This document shows positions 1 to 4,669 of a stretch of 24,012 nucleotides of DNA, in pieces; the first letter of the stretch is position 1; every line of letters starts with the position of its first letter. Made by a program: the position numbers and the translations under genes. The stretch covers positions 1 to 24,012 of the forward strand of contig JAZROD010000054.1 of NCBI GenBank assembly GCA_045648505.1. The letters run 5' to 3'. The DNA comes from RGIG8700 sp045648505. Its GTDB lineage: Bacteria > Bacillota > Clostridia > RGIG6154. Under the pieces are notes generated by a model, which searched no databases, was not told where the DNA came from, and saw only the letters and a list, made by a program, of their open reading frames with translations.

Positions 1-2
1 TA

Positions 3-265
3 TGCCGAGTGTCCTTAAGGACACTCGGCAACGATATTAATTTCTAACGAAATTAGCGATATTACTGCGTAGCGATATTGTGCTTTGCACAGCGATATTC
101 CCTTCGGGAGTTAATTAATATCATATCGTTGCGAAGCAATATCGCTTTTGTGTAACAAAAATATCATTCGAACGAATGTGAGAATATCGCTAAAATATAG
201 CAACCGTTTCGGTTGCTATATTTTACTTTTATAACAAAGAAAGTGTCCTTGCGGACACTTCTCAT
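3..265. repeat. Structured dispersed repeat, copy A
   Basis: A ~263-nt non-coding element built almost entirely of small hairpins. It opens with a perfect 28-nt palindrome (3-30) and closes with a hairpin 241-260 (arms AAGTGTCC/GGACACTT), so both ends carry AGTGTCC in inverted form. Between them are TAATTTC/GAAATTA (38-55), GTGC/GCAC (80-90), CCC/GGG (100-106), TTTTGT/ACAAAA (147-160), CATTCG/CGAATG (165-178) and a 15-bp stem 191-205/211-225. The left half contains GATATT four times (33, 58, 74, 94); the right half contains AATATC at 117, 139, 160 and 183, so long-range pairing is also possible. The same arrangement recurs at 4010-4272 with compensatory changes. Weaker similarity runs on to about 285. 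No ORF is seen. It could be a MITE-like element or a structured RNA; the strand of any RNA is unknown. Confidence 0.85.
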
Positions 266-292
266 ATGTTTCGGGAATTTTTATTATTATGC

Positions 293-324
293 AAAAAAAG
301 AACACCCCTGATGGTGTGTTCTTT
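293..324 (-). terminator. Terminator of tRNA-Gln
   Basis: Read on the minus strand, a 12-nt arm (313-324 paired with 297-308, one mismatch) closes a four-base loop and is followed by seven T residues (complement of 293-299). It begins three bases after the encoded CCA of tRNA-Gln. Its core ACACCATCAGG is nearly the same as the tRNA-Trp terminator at 626-653. Confidence 0.85.
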
Positions 325-327
325 ACC

Positions 328-401
328 TGGCAGCGGAAATAGGATTCGAACCCATACAAAGTGAGTCAGAGTCACTTGTGCTACCTTTACACTATTCCGC
401 T
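328..401 (-). tRNA. tRNA-Gln (anticodon CTG)
   Basis: The complement strand folds as a tRNA. The acceptor AGCGGAA/TTCCGCT has seven perfect pairs. The anticodon stem AGTGA/TCACT closes the loop CTCTGAC, giving anticodon CTG that reads CAG (glutamine). The T loop is TTCGAAT in a five-pair stem with one G-U. The discriminator base is G, which fits a glutamine tRNA, and the 3' CCA is encoded (328-330). It is transcribed divergently from tRNA-Trp and has its own promoter (415-443) and terminator. Confidence 0.95.
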
Positions 402-414
402 ATGCGACTTTGAT

Positions 415-443
415 ATAATAACATAAACTTAGAAAAAAATCAA
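415..443 (-). promoter_or_regulatory. Promoter of tRNA-Gln
   Basis: On the minus strand, TTGATT (438-443) and TATTAT (415-420) are separated by 17 bases. This is a good sigma-A match placing the start about seven bases before the tRNA. The AT-rich tract up to about 490 lies between this and the tRNA-Trp promoter. Confidence 0.75.
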
Positions 444-498
444 GTCTTTTTTTAAAAAAAATTAAAAATTTTTTAAAAATATTTTTTTACAGTAACTA

Positions 499-527
499 TT
501 GACAATTTATATAACATGTTGTATAAT
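499..527 (+). promoter_or_regulatory. Promoter of tRNA-Trp
   Basis: Perfect sigma-A consensus: TTGACA (499-504), 17-base spacer, TATAAT (522-527). Upstream, 445-490 is made of A and T runs that could act as an UP element. The expected start is near 534, 13 bases before the tRNA. Confidence 0.92.
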
Positions 528-546
528 ACCAATGTTGCGAAAATAC

Positions 547-622
547 AGGGGTATAGCTCAGCTGGTAGAGCAGCGGTCTCCAAAACCGCGTGCCGAGGGT
601 TCGATCCCTTCTGCCCCTGCCA
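547..622 (+). tRNA. tRNA-Trp (anticodon CCA)
   Basis: Complete tRNA. The acceptor AGGGGTA/TGCCCCT has one G-U pair, and the D arm is of standard form with TAGCTCAGCTGGTAGAGCA. The anticodon stem GCGGT/ACCGC closes the loop CTCCAAA, giving anticodon CCA (tryptophan). The T loop is TTCGATC, the discriminator is G and the 3' CCA is encoded. Its promoter is a perfect consensus and its terminator starts four bases after the CCA. Confidence 0.96.
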
Positions 623-625
623 AAT

Positions 626-653
626 AAAAAACACACCATCAGGTGTGTTTTTT
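626..653. terminator. Bidirectional terminator
   Basis: Perfect 12-bp stem (626-637/642-653) with loop ATCA. The outer arms are A and T runs, so it works as an intrinsic terminator on either strand: for tRNA-Trp on plus and for the zinc-ribbon gene, whose stop codon is at 661-663, on minus. Confidence 0.9.
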
Positions 654-660
654 GTTTCTA

Positions 661-978
661 TTAATAAAGCATCAACCATAATCCGCAGGCGCAAAGGACA
701 GTGTAAATAACTGAATAAACAAGACCTGCTCTTGAATATGCTTTAATATTAAGGTTTGACATTGGTTTAAATGCTAAAATAAGATATGTAATTATATTTA
801 AGACAGGAATTAAACCTACAAAAATCAACCAGAAGAATTTCCAGAAGGAAAGTGGTTTTGTAATTGGATTTTCTTTAACTGTGGAAAATGCAAGGTGCTT
901 TGCAGAAAAGGCAGTTCCGCAGGTTTTGCAGAATAAATCTGTTTCTTTTATTTCTTTGTTACATACAGGGCAGTTCAT
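661..978 (-). CDS. Zinc-ribbon small membrane protein
   Basis: 105 aa. The N-terminus starts MNCPVCNKEI and has two Cys pairs, CPVC (3-6) and CKTC (17-20), forming a rubredoxin-knuckle zinc ribbon of the kind found at the front of many small Firmicute membrane proteins. Two hydrophobic segments follow, about residues 44-70 and 84-105, so the ribbon is probably cytoplasmic and the rest in the membrane. The start ATG overlaps the stop of the upstream phosphoesterase gene (ATGA), and the Shine-Dalgarno AAAGGAG lies inside that gene's last codons, so the two are translationally coupled. A bidirectional terminator lies eight bases after the stop. I do not recognise a named family, and the function is unknown. 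A coding role is well supported by the coupling, RBS and zinc-ribbon motif. Confidence 0.85.
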   Translation of the reverse strand: MNCPVCNKEIKETDLFCKTCGTAFSAKHLAFSTVKENPITKPLSFWKFFWLIFVGLIPVLNIITYLILAFKPMSNLNIKAYSRAGLVYSVIYTVLCACGLWLMLY

Positions 979-1439
979 AATTTCTCCTTTATAATTGCAA
1001 TTTTTGGTATATTATTTTCTATTTCAAGAACTCCGTAGCTTGGCGTATCATCCCTTGGTCTTGAAATGCTTCCGGGGTTAAATAGTCTTACATTTTCGGA
1101 CAGTTGATTCATACTTTTATGTGTATGTCCGAAAAGGGCAAATGTGCAGTTGAGACTTTTTGCTTTTTCGACTAATTTATCAAGTGGGTACAAATGTCCA
1201 TGAGTGCAAAGGATATTGATTCCTTCAAACTCTACAACTTTTATATAGTCTTTACCAAAATAGTCATTGTTTCCGCAAACATATTCAACAGGTATGTCAG
1301 GAAACATTTTTTTAATTTCCATAACATCACGGACTAAATCGCCAAGATGAACAATCAGGTCGCAGGGGATATTTTTTATAATTTCAGTTGCTTTTTTTAT
1401 ATTCCCGTGAGTATCTGAAAATATTAAGATTCGTTTCAT
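975..1439 (-). CDS. YfcE/MJ0936-type metallophosphoesterase
   Basis: 154 aa, the usual length for this calcineurin-like phosphodiesterase family. Metal-site motifs appear in order: FSDTHGN (Asp9, His11), GDLVRD (Asp34), GNND (56-59), THGH (79-82) and GHTH (104-107). These proteins are Mn-dependent phosphodiesterases in vitro, with the cellular substrate usually unknown. It is cytoplasmic; no signal peptide is seen. The gene is first of a two-gene unit with the zinc-ribbon protein (4-base overlap). A sigma-A promoter is visible at 1455-1483. The Shine-Dalgarno before the ATG is weak (TTGGTG). Family assignment is firm; substrate is not. Confidence 0.95.
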   Translation of the reverse strand: MKRILIFSDTHGNIKKATEIIKNIPCDLIVHLGDLVRDVMEIKKMFPDIPVEYVCGNNDYFGKDYIKVVEFEGINILCTHGHLYPLDKLVEKAKSLNCTFALFGHTHKSMNQLSENVRLFNPGSISRPRDDTPSYGVLEIENNIPKIAIIKEKL

Positions 1440-1454
1440 TTAATCACCAACACA

Positions 1455-1483
1455 ATTTTACAATTATTTTAACAAAAAGTCAA
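1455..1483 (-). promoter_or_regulatory. Promoter of the phosphoesterase unit
   Basis: On the minus strand, TTGACT (1478-1483), a 17-base spacer and TAAAAT (1455-1460), five of six consensus bases in each box. The transcript would start close to the gene. Confidence 0.75.
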
Positions 1484-1490
1484 TACAGTA

Positions 1491-1517
1491 ACAACTTAAA
1501 ACTGTCTGCATAGTATA
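1491..1517 (+). promoter_or_regulatory. Sigma-K-like promoter match
   Basis: AC (1491-1492), 16 bases, then CATAGTATA (1509-1517). This fits the Bacillus/Clostridium sigma-K pattern AC-N16/17-CATANNNTA. It sits 24 bases upstream of the first of four small genes. The pattern is short, so a chance match is possible, and no clear sigma-A promoter is seen for this cluster. Confidence 0.4.
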
Positions 1518-1540
1518 TTGATGAAAGGCAGGGTGATTAA

Positions 1541-1648
1541 ATGTTAAAATTTAATAATTGCGGATGCGGTAAAAGAGAAAAATGCGGAGGTATAGATACA
1601 AGTATTCTTTTCTTTATCCTTGTATTCTTAATCTTATTCGCAGACTAA
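1541..1648 (+). CDS. Small Cys-rich single-span membrane peptide
   Basis: 35 aa. The N-terminus MLKFNNCGCGKREKCGG contains three cysteines (CGC...C) in a basic stretch. A strongly hydrophobic segment, about residues 21-33 (SILFFILVFLILF), follows, and the peptide ends in Ala-Asp. The RBS is AGGGTG, seven bases before the ATG. Its shape, a short Gly/Cys head and one Phe/Leu/Ile-rich helix, recalls the tiny YjcZ-like sporulation peptides of Firmicutes, but this is resemblance only. It lies just downstream of the sigma-K-like promoter match and is followed by three other small genes on the same strand. No function can be assigned from sequence. Confidence 0.6.
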   Translation: MLKFNNCGCGKREKCGGIDTSILFFILVFLILFAD

Positions 1649-1663
1649 CATAATTTTAAAAGA

Positions 1664-1689
1664 GATGCCATACTTTTTAGTGTGGCATC
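1664..1689. promoter_or_regulatory. Hairpin before the small-gene cluster
   Basis: A 10-bp stem, GATGCCATAC (1664-1673) with GTGTGGCATC (1680-1689), one G-U pair and loop TTTTTA. It ends eight bases before the Shine-Dalgarno AAGGAGG of the next gene and has no good T tract on the plus strand. It looks more like an RNA-stability or attenuation hairpin than a full terminator. Confidence 0.5.
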
Positions 1690-1708
1690 AATTATTAAGG
1701 AGGAAATT

Positions 1709-1954
1709 ATGGAATTTGACAGAGATGTTTTAAATGAATTGAACAAAATTATGGGCACAAAGCAAGGCCTTGAATTACAGGCGAAGCTGAAAAATGCAGA
1801 TAAAGAAAAAATAAGAAAAATACTTGGCAGTATAGATTTATCTGCGGTAGATATTAACGATGTGAAAAATGTGCTTAAAAACAACAGTCCTGATACAATA
1901 AATGAGAATTTAAAGAATGCGGCAAATAAGTTGTTTGGAGGTAATAATGGATAA
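1709..1954 (+). CDS. Small hypothetical protein, helical
   Basis: 81 aa, starting MEFDRDVLNELNKIMGTKQG. The start was chosen because AAGGAGG (1697-1703) lies five bases before this ATG; an earlier in-frame ATG at 1682 lacks an RBS and would lie in the preceding hairpin. The sequence is highly charged, predicted mostly helical, with no membrane segment and no Cys, ending in a Gly/Asn tail (LFGGNNG). The next gene starts inside its last codons (eight-base overlap), so the two are probably made together. Family not recognised; function unknown. The strong RBS and the tight packing support that it is real. Confidence 0.8.
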   Translation: MEFDRDVLNELNKIMGTKQGLELQAKLKNADKEKIRKILGSIDLSAVDINDVKNVLKNNSPDTINENLKNAANKLFGGNNG

Positions 1955-2285
1955 TCCTATGGAACTTTTAAGTGAACTTATGAAAAATAAAGATGCAGTT
2001 GATTCTGTGAAAAATATGTTTTCAGGCTCTGATGTTCTTGGAGAAGATAACAGTGCCCCTGATATGTCTTTTTTAATTAAAATGTTGTCCGAAAACAAAC
2101 AAAGTGCACAGCTTCTCAATAAGATGAAAGGTTTATATGATGCATATAATGATAATAACGACCCGGCTGTAAGACTTCTTAATGATTTAACCCCTTTTCT
2201 GAGTCAGAGAAGAGTTGCAAGTATAGACAAAATATCTAAGATTGCGAAAATCAGTAAAGCATTAAATAAGTTGGGCAGGGGATAG
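1947..2285 (+). CDS. Small hypothetical protein
   Basis: 112 aa, starting MDNPMELLSELMKN. The start at 1947 is set by GGAGG (1937-1941) five bases upstream; an earlier in-frame ATG (1917) has no RBS. It overlaps the end of the preceding gene by eight bases, and the next gene begins one base after its TAG. The protein is helical and polar with Met/Leu-rich amphipathic stretches, has no transmembrane segment, and ends in a basic tail (SKIAKISKALNKLGRG). Several Clostridia carry short proteins of this type with MSFLIKML-like helices, but I do not recognise a named family. The function is unknown. Confidence 0.8.
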   Translation: MDNPMELLSELMKNKDAVDSVKNMFSGSDVLGEDNSAPDMSFLIKMLSENKQSAQLLNKMKGLYDAYNDNNDPAVRLLNDLTPFLSQRRVASIDKISKIAKISKALNKLGRG

Positions 2286-2286
2286 T

Positions 2287-2526
2287 ATGGAAAGAAGATA
2301 TGTAAGACAGTATGAAAATTTTGAAAAAGTGCTTCCTGATAATCAGGAAGCAAAGGGTGAAATCACAGTTCAGAATGCAGAAACAGCAAGTAACAAAAGT
2401 TTTGATTTTAAGCTTGATGATATAATCATAATAGGTATTTTAATTATGCTTCTTAATGAAGAAGAAAAAGATACTTCAACAATAATCCTTCTTGCACTCT
2501 TGTTTTTAAGCGATTACATTTTCTAG
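2287..2526 (+). CDS. Small hypothetical membrane-associated protein
   Basis: 79 aa, starting MERRYVRQYENFEK. The RBS AGGGGAT lies in the end of the previous gene, whose TAG is one base upstream, so the pair is coupled. The first ~40 residues are polar. The rest has two short hydrophobic stretches, IIIIGILIMLL (about 46-56) and TIILLALLFLSDYIF (about 65-79), separated by the acidic turn NEEEKDTS. Small Clostridial proteins with this pattern (an IIIIGLILLLL-type helix, Glu/Asp turn, second helix) are common, often without annotation. It is last of the four-gene small-protein cluster; asnS has its own promoter after it. Function unknown. Confidence 0.8.
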   Translation: MERRYVRQYENFEKVLPDNQEAKGEITVQNAETASNKSFDFKLDDIIIIGILIMLLNEEEKDTSTIILLALLFLSDYIF

Positions 2527-2543
2527 GATTTGTTAATTTAGTC

Positions 2544-2572
2544 TTGAATATTACATAATAATGTGATATAAT
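2544..2572 (+). promoter_or_regulatory. Promoter of asnS
   Basis: TTGAAT (2544-2549), 17-base spacer, TATAAT (2567-2572) with TGA directly before it, an extended -10 form. The predicted leader is only about 27 bases, so there is no room for a T-box riboswitch, which controls many Firmicute aminoacyl-tRNA synthetase genes. Confidence 0.85.
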
Positions 2573-2605
2573 ACTAAAGATTGAAATATGAAGGGAAGAT
2601 AAATC

Positions 2606-3994
2606 TTGAAAACACTTGTAAAAGAAATATATAAAGATCCTGCTTCTTTTGATAATAAGAAGGTAGAAATTTCAGGTTGGATAAGAACCATAAGAGCATC
2701 AAATGCTTTTGGTTTTATCGAAATCAACGACGGTACATTCTTTAAAAATATTCAGATCGTTTTTGAAGAACAGATTCTCGAAAACTACAAAGAAATCGCG
2801 TCTATGAATGTAGGTGCGGCTCTTAATATAACAGGAACAGTTGTTTTAACTCCTGAAGCAAAACAGCCTTTTGAAGTTAAGGCAGAAAAGATTGAAATTG
2901 AAGGCGTATCAACTCCTGATTATCCATTGCAGAAAAAGAGACATTCATTTGAATTCTTAAGAACTATTTCTCACTTAAGACCAAGAACAAATACATTCTC
3001 TGCAGTTTTCAGAGTAAGAAGTTTAGCAGCATTTGCTATTCATCAGTTCTTTAATGAAAGAGGATTTGTTTACACTCACACACCAATTATCACAGCAAGT
3101 GACTGTGAAGGTGCAGGTGAAATGTTCAAAGTTACAACTATGGATATGTCTAATGTACCTATGGAAGACGGTGAAGTTGATTACAAGCAGGACTTTTTCG
3201 GAAAAAGTGCAAATCTTACAGTAAGCGGTCAGCTTAATGCAGAAACTTATGCAATGGCATTCAGAAATATATATACTTTTGGTCCTACATTCAGAGCAGA
3301 AAATTCAAACACAACAAGACATGCTGCTGAATTCTGGATGATTGAACCTGAAATTGCGTTTGCTGATTTAAATGACGATATGGCGCTTGCAGAAGATATG
3401 CTTAAATATGTTATCAACTATGTTTTTGAACACGCTCCTGAAGAAATGGAATTCTTCAACAACTTTGTTGATAAAGGTCTTATTGAAAGACTTAAAAATG
3501 TTGCAAACTCTGATTTCGGCAGAGTAACATACACAGAAGCAATCGAAATTCTTAAAAAGAATAACGAAAACTTTGATTATCCTGTTGAATGGGGTAGTGA
3601 CCTTCAGACAGAACATGAAAGATATTTAACAGAAGTAGTGTTCAAAAAGCCTGTTTTCGTTACAGATTATCCAAAGGAAATCAAAGCATTCTATATGCGT
3701 CTTAACGATGACGGAAAAACAGTTGCAGCTATGGACTGTCTTGTTCCCGGAATTGGTGAAATCATCGGTGGTAGCCAGAGAGAAGAAAGACTTGATGTTT
3801 TAACAGAAAGAATGAAAGAACTCGGTCTTAAAGAAGAGGATTACTGGTGGTATCTTGATTTAAGAAGATACGGCGGAACAAAACACGCAGGTTACGGCCT
3901 TGGCTTTGAAAGAGCAATTATGTACCTTACAGGTATGTCAAATATCAGAGATGTTCTTCCGTTCCCAAGAACAGTTGGAACAGCTGAATTCTAA
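2606..3994 (+). CDS. asnS: Asparaginyl-tRNA synthetase
   Basis: 462 aa. It charges tRNA-Asn with asparagine in the cytoplasm, using ATP. Residues ~1-100 form the OB-fold anticodon-binding domain (VEISGWIRTIRAS, with FGFIEINDGTFF). The class II core follows: motif 2 region PTFRAENSNTTRHAAEFWMI and motif 3 GYGLGFERAIMYL near the C-terminus, with the ending DVLPFPRT that is typical of AsnRS. The start is TTG, with AAGGGAAG about eight bases upstream; no in-frame ATG gives a better N-terminus, and the protein begins where family members do. The gene has its own extended -10 promoter. No classic terminator follows; repeat copy B begins 15 bases after the stop and its hairpins may serve instead. 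Confidence 0.97.
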   Translation: MKTLVKEIYKDPASFDNKKVEISGWIRTIRASNAFGFIEINDGTFFKNIQIVFEEQILENYKEIASMNVGAALNITGTVVLTPEAKQPFEVKAEKIEIEGVSTPDYPLQKKRHSFEFLRTISHLRPRTNTFSAVFRVRSLAAFAIHQFFNERGFVYTHTPIITASDCEGAGEMFKVTTMDMSNVPMEDGEVDYKQDFFGKSANLTVSGQLNAETYAMAFRNIYTFGPTFRAENSNTTRHAAEFWMIEPEIAFADLNDDMALAEDMLKYVINYVFEHAPEEMEFFNNFVDKGLIERLKNVANSDFGRVTYTEAIEILKKNNENFDYPVEWGSDLQTEHERYLTEVVFKKPVFVTDYPKEIKAFYMRLNDDGKTVAAMDCLVPGIGEIIGGSQREERLDVLTERMKELGLKEEDYWWYLDLRRYGGTKHAGYGLGFERAIMYLTGMSNIRDVLPFPRTVGTAEF

Positions 3995-4009
3995 AGAAAT
4001 CAACCCTTG

Positions 4010-4272
4010 GCCGAGTGTTAATAAAAAGACACTCGGCAACGATATTGATTTCTTGCGAAATCAGAGATATTACTGCGCAAAGATATTGTGCTACGCACAG
4101 AGATATTCCCTTTGGGAGTTAATCAATATCATATAGCTACAGAGTAATATCGCTTTTGTGAAACAAAAATATCTCTCGAGTAAATACGAGAATATCACTA
4201 AAATATGCCAACTATATAGGTTGGTATATTTTACTTTATAATAAAGGAAGTGTCCGTGAGGACACTTCTCAT
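4010..4272. repeat. Structured dispersed repeat, copy B
   Basis: Second copy of the 3-265 element, same orientation, aligning end to end by eye. The opening hairpin is 9 bp (4010-4018/4029-4037) with a 10-nt loop. TGATTTC/GAAATCA (4046-4052/4057-4063) replaces TAATTTC/GAAATTA in copy A. GTGC/GCAC is kept. TCTCG/CGAGA (4174-4178/4187-4191) replaces ATTCG/CGAAT. The 14-bp stem 4199-4212/4220-4233 has a C-G pair where copy A has G-C. The closing hairpin is AAGTGTCC/GGACACTT. Stem changes are paired while loops vary freely, so the fold is conserved. The 3' hairpin plus the T-rich run at 4280-4290 may also end asnS transcription. No ORF and no clear target-site duplication is seen. Confidence 0.88.
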
Positions 4273-4310
4273 TCGGGGTTGTTTTTCTTTAATACAAAGG
4301 ATGTTGAATA

Positions 4311-4565
4311 ATGAATTATATTTTAATTTGGAATATTTTTGTAGCACTCATATATGCAACAGATAAATTGCTTGCAAAGAACAGAAAAAGGCGTATAAGT
4401 GAAAAGTTTTTGCTTCTTGTAACTTTTTTTATGGGTGGAGCAGGTGGAATGTTTGGAATGATATTTTTTAATCATAAAACATCAAAAATGAAATTTCGTA
4501 TTTTTGTTCCTTTTGCCGTAGTTATAAACATAATTCTAATAAAAGCTTACTATATGTATCTGTAA
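4311..4565 (+). CDS. DUF1294 family small membrane protein
   Basis: 84 aa, normal for the family. It is an integral membrane protein with hydrophobic segments at about 3-20, 33-52 and 62-82. Family hallmarks are the ATDK near the first helix, the basic KNRKRRISE linker, the glycine-rich GGAGGMFGMIFF and the following HKTSK (His-Lys-Thr), all in the usual order. The function of DUF1294 is not known. The RBS AAAGGATG is upstream and the start is ATG. It sits between repeat copy B and the secA promoter, and its stop codon is inside the stem of its own terminator. Confidence 0.93.
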   Translation: MNYILIWNIFVALIYATDKLLAKNRKRRISEKFLLLVTFFMGGAGGMFGMIFFNHKTSKMKFRIFVPFAVVINIILIKAYYMYL

Positions 4566-4592
4566 GGGGTTCCCTTGCAGATATTTTTATAT
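4560..4592 (+). terminator. Terminator of the DUF1294 gene
   Basis: CTGTAAGGG (4560-4568) pairs with CCCTTGCAG (4572-4580) over 9 bp with one G-U, followed by ATATTTTTATAT. The stop codon TAA (4563-4565) is inside the left arm. Confidence 0.75.
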
Positions 4593-4599
4593 AAATGTG

Positions 4600-4628
4600 T
4601 TGTAATTATTTTCAAAGTGTGGTACAAT
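4600..4628 (+). promoter_or_regulatory. Promoter of the secA block
   Basis: TTGTAA (4600-4605), 17-base spacer, TACAAT (4623-4628), preceded by TGG as an extended -10. The expected start is near 4635, about 35 bases before secA. No other promoter or terminator is evident until 12040, so it may serve six genes. Confidence 0.7.
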
Positions 4629-4669
4629 AGTGTAGATTAGGTATAGAATTGTTTAAAGAGGTGACAATA

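Noticed and set aside
31..190. CRISPR array, suggested by repeated GATATT units
   Set aside because: Units are only 6-8 bases, spaced 16-25 bases and mirrored in the right half. This is not a direct-repeat/spacer pattern, and no cas genes are present.
2573..2605. T-box riboswitch before asnS
   Set aside because: The extended -10 promoter leaves a leader of about 27 bases, too short for a T-box, and no specifier or anti-terminator is seen.
4649..4669. TTG start of SecA at 4649
   Set aside because: The RBS AGAGGTGA is inside this stretch, so it belongs to ATG 4670.
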